Assembly: GCA_902517885.1 (NCBI GenBank)
Contig: CABYDZ010000001.1
Coordinates: forward strand, 1-64,000
Length of the DNA stretch: 64,000 nt
Source of the DNA: an uncultured Pelagibacteraceae bacterium
GTDB taxonomy: Bacteria; Pseudomonadota; Alphaproteobacteria; Pelagibacterales; AG-422-B15
Reading direction: 5' to 3'
Positions 23,906 through 32,807 of this stretch are shown in pieces. Both the position numbers and the translations under genes were made by a program. The first letter of the stretch is position 1. Each line of letters opens with the position of its first letter. Under the pieces are notes generated by a model, which saw nothing but the letters and a program-made list of their open reading frames with translations, was not told the DNA's origin and made no database searches.

Positions 23906-24841
23906 TTATCTAAAAAAATGTGATTGAATTTGATTATCTAAAAACGATATTTTGGAAACAAAATTAGTTACATACTCATGCAATCCAAAACTTATTATTG
24001 TGTCAACGGTTTCTGTTTTGACTGAGTCATGAACGTCTTTCAGTCCCATATATATATCTGTGATTTTTTCTGGACTGCATTTTAGACTATTTAAATGATA
24101 GACAATATTATTAATACAGAAACTAAGCGACCTTGAGCAGTCATTGTTGAGTATAAAAAAATGAGCAATTTTAGTTGATGTTACGTCTCCATCATAAGCC
24201 CAACGAAATGCCCTAAAAGAGGATAATGACCTCAAAAGTATGATCCATTGTAAATTATCAAGATTACCTCCAATGTAATCAGCTGTTGGCAAAAGAACAA
24301 AATACTTTACATCAAGTAATCTTGCTGAATTATCTGCTCTTTCAATGAATGTTCCAAGAAATATAAAATGATAACCATCATTCCTAAGAAGTGAATTCGC
24401 TGATCCTCGAAACATATTCACCTGTTGTATTGTCCACTCCGTAAAGTTTGGCAAGTCTGATCGAGAATATTTATTTTTCTTAAATCCAATCATTTCTTGA
24501 TAGGACTTATTTATGGCCACCCAAGCCTCAGGTGTAAAAGCTGTTCGGACAACTAATGCGTTGTTTCTTGCTTTTAAAATACAGCTGTAAACCGAAGAGG
24601 GGTTATCCTCGTCAAAAAAAAGATAATCCTCTACATTCTCTTGATTAATTTCATTATATTTTTGAAAATATCCTTGAGCAGCCCCTGCGGCTGATAAAAC
24701 AGAGTCCCATTCATTATGATACCCTTTTGGGTTTGGAAATAGTGACATTCGATACCCCACGTCTAATAGACGCGCCATTGTTTCGGCCCTTTCCATGTAT
24801 CTACTTATCCAATATAAATTCTCTGCAGTTTTACTTAACAT
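23906..24841 (-). CDS. Alpha-E domain protein
   Basis: The 311-residue, all-helical protein starts MLSKTAENLYWISRYMERAETMARLLDV, the hallmark of the alpha-E domain, and has a second similar helix, LGTFIERADNSARLLDVKYF, near the middle. The Glu-Arg-Ala pair repeats in both. Alpha-E proteins are almost always encoded beside a circularly permuted ATP-grasp and a transglutaminase-like protein, as here, and are thought to be a non-catalytic or ligand-binding partner. The gene starts 5 bases after the ATP-grasp stop. Biochemical role is unknown. Confidence 0.9.
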   Translation of the reverse strand: MLSKTAENLYWISRYMERAETMARLLDVGYRMSLFPNPKGYHNEWDSVLSAAGAAQGYFQKYNEINQENVEDYLFFDEDNPSSVYSCILKARNNALVVRTAFTPEAWVAINKSYQEMIGFKKNKYSRSDLPNFTEWTIQQVNMFRGSANSLLRNDGYHFIFLGTFIERADNSARLLDVKYFVLLPTADYIGGNLDNLQWIILLRSLSSFRAFRWAYDGDVTSTKIAHFFILNNDCSRSLSFCINNIVYHLNSLKCSPEKITDIYMGLKDVHDSVKTETVDTIISFGLHEYVTNFVSKISFLDNQIQSHFFR

Positions 24842-24846
24842 CTTAA

Positions 24847-26253
24847 TTAATCAGCAAGAACCCAAGTGTCCTTGACGCCTCCTCCCTGTGATGAATTTAC
24901 GACGTATGATCCTTTATTAAGCGCAACTCTTGTGAGGCCACCTGGGCATAGTTGAGCTTGCTTACCTATTAAGCAGTATGGTCTCAGGTCAACACGCCTT
25001 CCGGTTATTTCATTATCAATGAGAGTAGGCGATGACGAAAGATCCAAAGTCGGTTGGGCAATATAGCCTTTTGGGTTATTTTTTAATTTAAGGGAGAATT
25101 GCTCAATGGTTTTTTCTGTCGATTTTGGACCGATTAACATCCCATAGCCACCAGAGCCATCAACCTCTTTAACAACTAGATTTTTAATATTTTCTAAAAC
25201 ATATTTTAATTCATCGTCTTTTTCGCATCTCCAGGTCTCAACATTTTCAAGAATAGGCATCTCACCTAAATAAAATTTTATCATTTCAGGAACATAAATA
25301 TAAATAGCTTTATCGTCTGCAATGCCACAGCCTGGCGCAGAACAAATATTAACTCCACCAGTTCGATATGCATGGATTATACCTGGTACACCGATAACTG
25401 AATCAGCGTTATAAACAAGCGGATCTATATAATTGTCATCAATGCGGCGATATATAACATCAACTTTTTTTGGACCGTCAACAGTTTTCATATAAACAAG
25501 GTCGTTTTCTACATAAAGGTCACTGGCCTCGACCATCTCTATTCCCATTTGATCAGATAGAAAAGTATGTTCATAATAAGCACTATTCAAATGTCCAGGA
25601 GTTAAGAGTACAACTGTAGGAATGGAGCTATCACATTTCTTAGGAGCTAAACCCATTAGGGTTTGCAGTAGTCTTGTGGGATAATCATCGACTCTTTGAA
25701 CACGGTTTGAATGAAACAAATCAGGAAACATTTTCATCATAATTTCCCTGTTCTCCAACATGTATGATACACCTGATGGTGTTCGACAATTATCTTCCAG
25801 AACATAAAATTGATCTCTTCCAGTTCTTACTAAATCAACTCCTACAATCGGACTGTATATTTTACGCGGTGGGGAAAAACCTACCATTGATTGGTCAAAC
25901 GATGCTTTCTTATAAACAATTTCTTCAGGAATTATCTTTGCTTTAAAAATTTCTCCACTGCTATAAATATCTGCTAAGAATGCATTAAGAGCTTTAGTTC
26001 TTTGAATGACACCTTTCTCAATTTTAGACCATTCATGGTTAGTTAGTATTCTGGGTATTAAGTCAAAGGGAATGATTCTTTCTGACATTGAATCATCTTG
26101 AACTGAAAATGTAATACCTATTCTTTTAAAATGACTTTCAGCTTCTACATTTTTTTTATTTATAGCTGTAGAAGACATGGTTCTTAGCCATGAATTAACA
26201 TTTAGGTAGTGCTCTCTAATCTCAGCGTTATCGCTATACATTTCATCAAACAT
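24847..26253 (-). CDS. Circularly permuted ATP-grasp (type 2) protein
   Basis: The 468-residue protein matches the circularly permuted ATP-grasp type 2 family: RIIPFDLIPRILTNHEW near the N-terminus, EDNCRTPSGVSYMLENR in the catalytic region, VIYRRIDDNYIDPL, and VVKEVDGSGGYGMLIGP as the glycine-rich ATP loop. TGRRVDLRPYCL lies near the end. ATP-grasp enzymes ligate a carboxylate to an amine or thiol through an acyl-phosphate. It is the first gene of the cluster with alpha-E and transglutaminase-like proteins, a likely amidoligase system. The substrate peptide or amino acid is not known. Confidence 0.9.
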   Translation of the reverse strand: MFDEMYSDNAEIREHYLNVNSWLRTMSSTAINKKNVEAESHFKRIGITFSVQDDSMSERIIPFDLIPRILTNHEWSKIEKGVIQRTKALNAFLADIYSSGEIFKAKIIPEEIVYKKASFDQSMVGFSPPRKIYSPIVGVDLVRTGRDQFYVLEDNCRTPSGVSYMLENREIMMKMFPDLFHSNRVQRVDDYPTRLLQTLMGLAPKKCDSSIPTVVLLTPGHLNSAYYEHTFLSDQMGIEMVEASDLYVENDLVYMKTVDGPKKVDVIYRRIDDNYIDPLVYNADSVIGVPGIIHAYRTGGVNICSAPGCGIADDKAIYIYVPEMIKFYLGEMPILENVETWRCEKDDELKYVLENIKNLVVKEVDGSGGYGMLIGPKSTEKTIEQFSLKLKNNPKGYIAQPTLDLSSSPTLIDNEITGRRVDLRPYCLIGKQAQLCPGGLTRVALNKGSYVVNSSQGGGVKDTWVLAD

Positions 26254-26357
26254 GGCGCCATACTAATAAATCACTCTATTTTTTTAATTTGATGCGATTG
26301 CCAATCTGACAGGTTATTTAGATGCAACTTAAGAGAAAAAATTTGTAAATAAGGTCT

Positions 26358-26459
26358 ATGAGAAAAAAATTAGAAAAAAGTTTCAATATTTCACTTAAAT
26401 TTTTTCCAGGATTTATAGTTATTTACTTTATTTTCCTTATTTTTGGGGCAATTTTATAG
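26358..26459 (+). CDS. Candidate 33-aa single-span membrane protein
   Basis: ATG at 26358 opens a 33-codon frame: a basic N-terminus (MRKKLEKSF) and one hydrophobic span (about residues 13-33, ending FLIFGAIL). AAGG sits at 26351-26354, 3 bases before the ATG, so the spacing is short. It lies in a 334-base gap between divergently arranged minus-strand genes. The positive-inside pattern and the second small ORF just downstream support a real gene, but so short a frame in AT-rich DNA could be chance. Confidence 0.4.
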   Translation: MRKKLEKSFNISLKFFPGFIVIYFIFLIFGAIL

Positions 26460-26467
26460 GATTATCA

Positions 26468-26560
26468 ATGTTTGGAACTAAATGGAACTTCAACCCCTCA
26501 CCCGTCAAGTTAGATATAGCACTAACAATATTCTTAATGCTCTTGATTATACCTAAGTAG
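26468..26560 (+). CDS. Candidate 30-aa single-span membrane protein
   Basis: ATG at 26468 opens a 30-codon frame (MFGTKWNFNPSP, then a hydrophobic span DIALTIFLMLLIIPK). An AGGA at 26458-26461 that overlaps the stop of the first small ORF is well placed as ribosome binding site, suggesting coupled translation. Together the two ORFs fill most of the 26254-26587 gap; I see nothing else there except AT-rich DNA at 26254-26350. Function unknown. Confidence 0.4.
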   Translation: MFGTKWNFNPSPVKLDIALTIFLMLLIIPK

Positions 26561-26587
26561 ATTTACTATTAGATTTTGGTAATTAAG

Positions 26588-27733
26588 TTAGTTAAAATAT
26601 TTATACAAGACAAGTAGATAGATATCTTTAAGGTTTTTAATATCTTGTAATTTAACATGCTCATCTATCTGGTGAGCTGTTTCACCAATGAGACCAAATT
26701 CTGCAACCTCACAATAATCTTTAAAAAATCTTGCATCAGAAGTGCCACCTGTAGTTGTAAGTTCTGCACTTAAGCCAGTAATTTCATCAGATGAAGTTTT
26801 TATAATTTCTGTAAAATTTCCCTTTTTAGTGAGAAAGGGTTCTGCTGAATTATTATAGTCAACATTGGATACATAATCAGTATTTTTAACTTGTTCATTA
26901 ATAATTGTATCAATAATTTTTATTAAACTCTCCTTACTGTGCTTAACATTATATCGAATGTTAAATATACCTTCTGCACTTTGAGGTACTACATTTGAAG
27001 CACCATCACTTGATTTTATTTTAACAATTTCTATGTTTGAGGGTGGGAAATCTTCAGTTCCTTCATCTAATTTTAAACTAATTATACTGTTTAAAATTTG
27101 AGTGAGAGAATCGATTGGATTAAGTGTCCATTGAGGATATGCAACATGACCTTGTTTGCCAGTTATGTTTATTTTAGCAGTAAAGCTTCCTCTTCTACCA
27201 ATTTTAACCATCTCACCTAATTTGTTAGGGCAAGTTGGCTCACCGACAATACATGAGTCAATTTTTTCTCCATCTTTGTATATTTCCTCTAATACTTTCT
27301 TAGTACCATTTATAGCTGGTCCTTCTTCATCATTAGTAATTAGGAGACTTACAGTGCCCTTGAGTTCATTATTCTCAATGTATTCCTTCACAGCACAAAC
27401 AAATGCAGCAATGGCAGACTTCATGTCGCTTGCTCCTCGTCCGTATACTTTTCCATCTTTTTCTGTCGCATTAAATGGGTCAAAGCTCCAAGCGTCAATG
27501 TCGCCGACTGGGACAACATCAGTATGTCCACCGAAACAGATATGAGGTGCGCCACTCCCAATTTTAGCAAAGAGATTATCTACATCTGGCGTATTACTAT
27601 CGCTAAATAGATATCGCCTGCAATCAAAACCAATGTTTGATAGCTCCTTTTCAAGCAAATCTAATACGCCATCATTTTTAGGGGTCACGCTCTGACATAA
27701 TATCAGCGCCTTCGTTAATTCGATAACTTCCAT
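26588..27733 (-). CDS. dapE: Succinyl-diaminopimelate desuccinylase
   Basis: DapE removes succinate from N-succinyl-LL-diaminopimelate in the lysine and cell-wall DAP pathway. The 381-residue M20-family metalloenzyme has metal ligands His70 and Asp72 (GGHTDVVPVGD), Asp103 (RGASDMKSA) and the catalytic/bridging Glu pair in NDEEGPAING, plus TTGGTSDARF near the C-terminus. The gene starts 6 bases after dapD, so the two consecutive pathway enzymes are co-transcribed. Normal length. Confidence 0.95.
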   Translation of the reverse strand: MEVIELTKALILCQSVTPKNDGVLDLLEKELSNIGFDCRRYLFSDSNTPDVDNLFAKIGSGAPHICFGGHTDVVPVGDIDAWSFDPFNATEKDGKVYGRGASDMKSAIAAFVCAVKEYIENNELKGTVSLLITNDEEGPAINGTKKVLEEIYKDGEKIDSCIVGEPTCPNKLGEMVKIGRRGSFTAKINITGKQGHVAYPQWTLNPIDSLTQILNSIISLKLDEGTEDFPPSNIEIVKIKSSDGASNVVPQSAEGIFNIRYNVKHSKESLIKIIDTIINEQVKNTDYVSNVDYNNSAEPFLTKKGNFTEIIKTSSDEITGLSAELTTTGGTSDARFFKDYCEVAEFGLIGETAHQIDEHVKLQDIKNLKDIYLLVLYKYFN

Positions 27734-27739
27734 AATACT

Positions 27740-28564
27740 TTACTCTCTTAAAAGATCATTAATGGAGGTTTTTTTCCTCGTATTTTCATCAACTGTCTTA
27801 ACTATGACTACACAATAAAGACTTGGTTTTGTTGAATCTTCATTTGGCATTGTTCCAGGAACAACGACAGAGTATGCAGGGACTTCACCATACATTATCT
27901 CTCCAGTTGAACGATTAACTATTTTTGTGGAAGCGCCAAGATAAACGCCCATTGATAAAACTGATCCTTCTCGAACAATTACACCCTCTGCAACCTCAGC
28001 CCTAGCACCTACAAAACAATTATCTTCAATTATTACTGGATTTGCTTGAAGAGGCTCAAGGACGCCACCGATGCCAACCCCGCCAGAGAGATGGCAATTC
28101 TTCCCAATCTGCGCGCATGAACCTACAGTTGCCCATGTGTCAACCATAGTTCCTTCATCAATATAGGCGCCAATGTTTACAAATGAAGGCATCAAGACAA
28201 CACCCTTACCAATAAATGAACCCTCTCTTACTGTACCATTGGGTACGTGTCGATAACCTGCTTCTTTCCATTGATTTTCATCCCAATCGACAGTTTTACC
28301 TTTAACTTTATCAAACCATGTTGTGTAGGGTCCTCTAAGGATTGTATTTTCATTGATCCTAAATGAAATAAGTACAGCTTTTTTTAGCCATTGATTGACA
28401 GTCCATTGATTATCAACTTTTTCAGCTATTCGTAGTTCACCACTATCCAGTTTTTTAATTACTTGATCTACTACTTGAGTAACGTCTCTATCACTTGGTG
28501 ACAAGTTAGCTATATTCTCCCAAGCGTTTTCAATACTTTCTTTTAATTTTTGATTTTCACTCAT
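27740..28564 (-). CDS. dapD: Tetrahydrodipicolinate N-succinyltransferase
   Basis: DapD makes N-succinyl-2-amino-6-ketopimelate from tetrahydrodipicolinate and succinyl-CoA in the lysine/DAP pathway. The 274-residue protein shows an N-terminal helical domain followed by the left-handed beta-helix of hexapeptide repeats (about residues 110-220: [47 protein letters not shown]). [21 protein letters not shown] is the family signature. It is 4 bases after argB and 6 bases before dapE. Confidence 0.96.
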   Translation of the reverse strand: MSENQKLKESIENAWENIANLSPSDRDVTQVVDQVIKKLDSGELRIAEKVDNQWTVNQWLKKAVLISFRINENTILRGPYTTWFDKVKGKTVDWDENQWKEAGYRHVPNGTVREGSFIGKGVVLMPSFVNIGAYIDEGTMVDTWATVGSCAQIGKNCHLSGGVGIGGVLEPLQANPVIIEDNCFVGARAEVAEGVIVREGSVLSMGVYLGASTKIVNRSTGEIMYGEVPAYSVVVPGTMPNEDSTKPSLYCVVIVKTVDENTRKKTSINDLLRE

Positions 28565-28568
28565 AAGT

Positions 28569-29456
28569 TTACTTTTTTATTAATGTTCCAGCTCCTTCTG
28601 TCGTCAGAAGCTCCATGGCAACAGCATTGTGTTTTCTCCCATCAATTAAGGCAACTCCTTTTGCGCCATTTTTCAAAGTATTAAAGCATGCTTTGATTTT
28701 AGGTATCATACCACTTTTTATAGTGCCTTTTTTTATGTATTGAAATGCTTTTTTACGGTCTAGCTCTGTTATCAATTTTTTATTGTTATCCAGCACTCCT
28801 GCTACATCTGTTAAAAGCAATAACCTCTCAGCTTTTAGTGACTCCGCAATATAAGCGGCTGCTGTATCTGCATTAACATTAAGAGTATTTTTATTTGCAT
28901 CGACTCCTAGAGGGGCGATTATAGGAATATGATTACTTTTAAGAGCTTTCATTATTATATTTTTATCAATACCTCTTGGCTCCCCCACGAAACCAATATT
29001 GCCATTCATAGCAATCTTTGCCTTAAGCACTTTAGTACTCACTCCATTTAATCTTTTTGTCTTACCTCCATTTTTTTTGATTTCATCAGATATAAGTTTA
29101 TTCAAATCATGAGATAAAATTCTTTTTACAACTCCAAGTACACTTTTCGTAGTTACTCTTAATCCCTGATACTCTTCATTATTAATTTTTCTTTTTTTCA
29201 ATTCTTTTTCTATTTGAGGACCTCCACCGTGTACCACAATAACCTTAATACCCAACTGATTTAACAAGGATATGTTTTTTGCAAATGATTTTAAAAGTGC
29301 AGGTTTAGTTAAAGCGTATCCTCCATACTTAATAACGATAATTTTATTATTATACTTTTTTACAAAAGATGAAGTTTTGGCATGAAATTTTTTACCAGTT
29401 GCCCAATACTTTGCTAAAAGCTGTTTACTTTCAGGCTGTTCATTTTGAAGAGACAT
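28569..29456 (-). CDS. argB: Acetylglutamate kinase
   Basis: ArgB phosphorylates N-acetylglutamate in arginine synthesis. The 295-residue protein has the amino-acid-kinase core: IKYGGYAL (phosphate-binding Lys-Tyr-Gly-Gly), [26 protein letters not shown] and the KSGMIPKI region that forms the ATP-site lysine loop. The KYGG start and the N-terminal helix (about residues 10-40) are as in arginine-sensitive hexameric enzymes, so feedback inhibition by arginine is plausible. It is directly between yidC (4 bases upstream) and dapD; the GTPase gene yihA that often lies here is absent. Confidence 0.95.
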   Translation of the reverse strand: MSLQNEQPESKQLLAKYWATGKKFHAKTSSFVKKYNNKIIVIKYGGYALTKPALLKSFAKNISLLNQLGIKVIVVHGGGPQIEKELKKRKINNEEYQGLRVTTKSVLGVVKRILSHDLNKLISDEIKKNGGKTKRLNGVSTKVLKAKIAMNGNIGFVGEPRGIDKNIIMKALKSNHIPIIAPLGVDANKNTLNVNADTAAAYIAESLKAERLLLLTDVAGVLDNNKKLITELDRKKAFQYIKKGTIKSGMIPKIKACFNTLKNGAKGVALIDGRKHNAVAMELLTTEGAGTLIKK

Positions 29457-29460
29457 TTTA

Positions 29461-31182
29461 TTAATTTGTTTTTATCGTGGTTCTTTTAGTAATAATCCAC
29501 TGCTGAATGATTGAAAGAACGTTATTCGTAGTCCAATAAATCACTAATCCAGCTGCAAATTGTGCCAATAAGACTGTTATAAAAAATGGAAAAAACATAA
29601 ATATTCTCGCTTGAATTGGGTCAGGCGGTGCTGGATTTAATTTTTGTTGAATGTACATGGTTACTCCCATTAACACTGGCCAGATGCCAATAATCATAAA
29701 AGAAGGTGGATCCCATGGAATTAAGCCAAATAAATTAAATATAGTTGTAGGATCTTTTGCTGCCAAATCTTGAATCCATCCATAAAAAGGTGCATGTCTC
29801 ATTTCAATGGATACAAAAAGCATTTTGTATATCGCAAAAAAGAAAGGGATTTGAATAAGTATAGGTAAACACCCCGATATTGGGTTCACTTTTTCTTTTT
29901 TGTATAACGCCATTAAAGCTTGTTGTTGCTGAGTCCTGTCATCTTTATAGAGATCTTTTATTCTCGTCATTTCTGGTTGGAGCATTTTCATTTTTGCCAT
30001 TGAAACGAATGACCAGTTTGCTAGCGGGAAAAAGACTATCCTTGTTATGACTGTTAGGTAAATAATAGCCAATCCGAAATTACCAGACAATTGAGAGAAG
30101 AAGTAAATAACATTAAATAATGGTTTAGTTAGGAAGTAGAACCAACCCCAGTCAATTGCAAGATCAAAATTATAGATCCCATAATCTTCTTTGTATCTGT
30201 CAATTAATTTAGCCTCTTTGGCTCCAATAAAAATTTGACTATCAACAGTATGTGTTTCGCCAGCAGGCACATTCGTGGCATTTAAAGATCTATAATAAGC
30301 AATATAGCCATTATCATAAGTATAAATAGCTTTAAAGGATTTTTCTTGATCAGGAATCAATGCAGCCAACCAGTATTTATCAGTTATACCAACCCAGCCA
30401 TTGTCACTTTCAAAATTAAGAGTTTCTTGATCATCCTTTAAATCACTGTAGTCAATAAGTTCAAGTTTTTCTTTGAGAACTCCAAGCAATCCCTCATGAA
30501 GAATAAACATTCCTGATAAAGAGGGTGATTGTTTCCGAGTTACTTTGCTTGCATTATTAATAACAATATTATTAGTAGAGTTATTTATGACTTTTTGAGT
30601 GACATCGAACATGTAATCTTCATCAAGGGCTATACTCGTGATGAAAGTTTGTCCGGTATTGTTTGACCATTCAAATTCAACATCATTTGAAGTGTCTAAA
30701 ACTGAGACATTATTTCTGATTTTCCATACCGTTTCAGCATTCGGTGTTTCAAATGCAGCATCTTGATTTTTTATCCATCCGAAAGTTACCTCGTATCCGT
30801 TGAAGGTATCTAGGGGTTGAAGAAGTCTAATTTTTTCTGATTCTTCTTCCTGTGTTTCATTATATTTCTTTAAAACAATATCATCGATTTTAAGACCTTT
30901 TAAATTAATTGTTCCAGAAATACTCTGAGTATTTATATTAACTCTTTGATCTTTGCTTAGGGCTTCACTCAAATCAATAGTGTTTGCATTATCAATGCCA
31001 AGTGAGTCTTCAATCTCGGCTATCGCTTCCATGTTTAGTTCATCTGAGTTAACTTCAGATACTTCTTCATCAAGACTAAACTTATCTAAATTTTGTTGCT
31101 CAGGAGCTTCAAAAAAGAAACTCCATATGAAAAGCACACCAATTGAGAGAATTATCGCTAAAATTAAGTTTCTACTTTCCAT
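29461..31182 (-). CDS. yidC: Membrane protein insertase YidC
   Basis: YidC inserts and folds inner-membrane proteins with or without SecYEG. The 573-residue protein has the N-terminal span (about 6-24), a large periplasmic beta domain (about 60-340) and the conserved C-terminal core with five spans, including NWSFVSMAKMKMLQPEM, the cytoplasmic hairpin IKDLYKDDRTQQQQALMALYKKEKVNP and GCLPILIQIPFFFAIYKML. The length is typical of Gram-negative YidC. It abuts yidD and is part of the rpmH-rnpA-yidD-yidC transcript. Confidence 0.97.
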   Translation of the reverse strand: MESRNLILAIILSIGVLFIWSFFFEAPEQQNLDKFSLDEEVSEVNSDELNMEAIAEIEDSLGIDNANTIDLSEALSKDQRVNINTQSISGTINLKGLKIDDIVLKKYNETQEEESEKIRLLQPLDTFNGYEVTFGWIKNQDAAFETPNAETVWKIRNNVSVLDTSNDVEFEWSNNTGQTFITSIALDEDYMFDVTQKVINNSTNNIVINNASKVTRKQSPSLSGMFILHEGLLGVLKEKLELIDYSDLKDDQETLNFESDNGWVGITDKYWLAALIPDQEKSFKAIYTYDNGYIAYYRSLNATNVPAGETHTVDSQIFIGAKEAKLIDRYKEDYGIYNFDLAIDWGWFYFLTKPLFNVIYFFSQLSGNFGLAIIYLTVITRIVFFPLANWSFVSMAKMKMLQPEMTRIKDLYKDDRTQQQQALMALYKKEKVNPISGCLPILIQIPFFFAIYKMLFVSIEMRHAPFYGWIQDLAAKDPTTIFNLFGLIPWDPPSFMIIGIWPVLMGVTMYIQQKLNPAPPDPIQARIFMFFPFFITVLLAQFAAGLVIYWTTNNVLSIIQQWIITKRTTIKTN

Positions 31183-31422
31183 TTACTTATTTCTTTCCTT
31201 CGGTACAGGATCATATCCCTCAGAGCCTCCAAGAAATTTTACTGGATGACATTTGCTAATTCTTTTCATTCCAAGATAAGTTCCTTTGACTGCGCCGTGA
31301 TATTGAATAGCTTCTTTTGTATATTCAGAACATGTTGGCAGAAACCGACACGAGCTTGGAAAATAAGGTGAGATCAATCTTTGATAAATTGTAATTAAGA
31401 ATAGGAAAAAATATTTAATCAT
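31183..31422 (-). CDS. yidD: Membrane protein insertion efficiency factor YidD
   Basis: The 79-residue protein matches the YidD family nearly end to end: [39 protein letters not shown] and [10 protein letters not shown], with the three conserved cysteines. YidD assists YidC-dependent membrane insertion at the inner face of the membrane. It sits 4 bases after rnpA, with its stop directly next to the yidC start. Confidence 0.96.
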   Translation of the reverse strand: MIKYFFLFLITIYQRLISPYFPSSCRFLPTCSEYTKEAIQYHGAVKGTYLGMKRISKCHPVKFLGGSEGYDPVPKERNK

Positions 31423-31426
31423 AAAA

Positions 31427-31759
31427 TTATCTGTGTATTTTTTTTAATGCTATTAGCATTTCATTTTCTAATTTTTCAAAATCTTCAACCATTGCATTTT
31501 TCTTTCCAATGATGACATAATTCCAGTTTTTAATGCCATAGTTCCCTAATATTGTATTTGCCAGCACTCTTAATCTTCTTTTAATTTTATTACGAACTAC
31601 CGCATTTCCATTTTGTTTTGAGACGGTATACCCAACCTTAATTTCATTGCTATTCTTAACCTCAAATGCTTGTAAAAGAAAGGATCTACTCCGATAAAAT
31701 AGACCTTTTTTAGCCTCTAGAAAATCCTTAGAGGATTTTAGTGTAACAAGACTTTTCAT
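31427..31759 (-). CDS. rnpA: Ribonuclease P protein component
   Basis: RnpA is the protein cofactor of the RNase P ribozyme that trims tRNA 5' leaders. The 110-residue basic protein contains [23 protein letters not shown], the RNR motif of the family, with Lys/Arg-rich surface. The length is standard. It lies between rpmH and yidD in the conserved order. Confidence 0.94.
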   Translation of the reverse strand: MKSLVTLKSSKDFLEAKKGLFYRSRSFLLQAFEVKNSNEIKVGYTVSKQNGNAVVRNKIKRRLRVLANTILGNYGIKNWNYVIIGKKNAMVEDFEKLENEMLIALKKIHR

Positions 31760-31773
31760 GATGAAATGATTAG

Positions 31774-31908
31774 TTAGGCCGAAAGAACTTTTCTACCTTT
31801 AGAGCGACGTCTAGCCAAGATTATACGACCATCCTTAGTAGCAGATCGGGCTCTAAAACCGTGCCGTCTTTTCTTTACTAGATTACTGGGCTGAAACGTT
31901 CTTTTCAT
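31774..31908 (-). CDS. rpmH: 50S ribosomal protein L34
   Basis: The minus strand from ATG at 31908 encodes 44 residues starting [20 protein letters not shown] and ending [12 protein letters not shown]. This is a full-length bacterial L34, basic throughout. It is the first gene of the rpmH-rnpA-yidD-yidC block, 14 bases ahead of rnpA. The 84-base gap upstream, shared with the divergent gene at 31993, must hold its promoter. The call is unambiguous despite the short length. Confidence 0.98.
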   Translation of the reverse strand: MKRTFQPSNLVKKRRHGFRARSATKDGRIILARRRSKGRKVLSA

Positions 31909-31992
31909 AATAAATTAGTTAGATTGAATTAGTGAAATGGCTTATAAATTGCATTCATTATATAGTCAAATAATATTCATTAATTAAGTCAA

Positions 31993-32682
31993 ATGTTCAA
32001 AAACAAGATAATAAACATCATAGTTGGCATCACCTTATTTGTATCTGTTCTCTATTTATTGGGTAAATATAACCCCATATCAATGGAATTTTTAATAAAT
32101 CAAAATGGCCTAATCCAAGACTATATTATTGTAAATCCAGTTTTATCCATATTTTTCAGTATACTGATAATAGCCCTTATGATCTCAATTATGGGACCAA
32201 TTACACCTGTTTGCATTCTGGCAGGTTTCTATTTTGGTATTTACATTGGGTTGATTATTGCAATCATAGGAGAAGTGATTGGAGCTATGGTGGTATTTGT
32301 GTATGCTCGGTATTTCTTCAAAGGATATATTCTTAGACAGCTCGGTTCAAGATTTGATAAATTTAAAGAGGGCTTTAATAGAAATGCAATAAGTTATCTT
32401 CTCTTTATAAGGGTAATTGGTGGAGTACCTTTTGGCATACAGAACTTGCTTCCTGCAGTATTGGATATGAAATTAAGAGACTACTTTATTGCAACTATAT
32501 TTGGCGTAATCCCCTGGGCATATATTCTTGTTAGTATTGGAAATGGCATTCAAAATATAGTTGATACACAAAGTTTCTCTAGTGAAGACATTCTTAAAGT
32601 TGAGTATTTGCTTCCAGTACTTTTAATTAGTTTAATTGTTATAATTCCTGTGATTTATAAATTTATAAAAAAAAGATTTTAG
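31993..32682 (+). CDS. TVP38/TMEM64 (DedA-superfamily) membrane protein
   Basis: The 229-residue inner-membrane protein has about six hydrophobic segments. Its central region, GPITPVCILAGFYFGIYIGLIIAIIGEVIGAMVVF followed by FNRNAISYLLFIRVIGGVPFGIQNLLPAVLDM, is the VTT (SNARE-associated Golgi) domain of the TVP38/TMEM64 group. Relatives are proposed lipid scramblases or flippases. The Arg in LFIRVIGGVPF is the conserved key residue of the re-entrant motif. It is divergent from rpmH and followed by tRNA-Arg. Function is inferred from family only. Confidence 0.85.
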   Translation: MFKNKIINIIVGITLFVSVLYLLGKYNPISMEFLINQNGLIQDYIIVNPVLSIFFSILIIALMISIMGPITPVCILAGFYFGIYIGLIIAIIGEVIGAMVVFVYARYFFKGYILRQLGSRFDKFKEGFNRNAISYLLFIRVIGGVPFGIQNLLPAVLDMKLRDYFIATIFGVIPWAYILVSIGNGIQNIVDTQSFSSEDILKVEYLLPVLLISLIVIIPVIYKFIKKRF

Positions 32683-32720
32683 TTTATTAATAAAAGAGTA
32701 GCTTATAACTAATTCTACAT

Positions 32721-32797
32721 GCGCCGGTGGCTCAGCTGGATAGAGCACCAGACTACGAATCTGGGGGTCGGGAGTTCGAATCTCTCCCGGCGCGCCA
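32721..32797 (+). tRNA. tRNA-Arg (anticodon ACG)
   Basis: A complete 77-base cloverleaf: acceptor stem GCGCCGG/CCGGCGC, D-arm with GCTCAGCTGGATAGAGC, anticodon stem CCAGA/TCTGG around loop CTACGAA (anticodon ACG, 34-36), T-arm with TTCGAAT, and an encoded 3' CCA. The A at position 34 would be edited to inosine by TadA to read CGU, CGC and CGA codons. Confidence 0.98.
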
Positions 32798-32807
32798 AAA
32801 AAATATT

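Noticed and set aside
32727..32807. Upstream extension of the EamA gene starting MAQLDRAPDYE
   Set aside because: These codons are a translation of the tRNA-Arg gene; it is a well-known false start pattern. The ATG at 32808 follows the tRNA.
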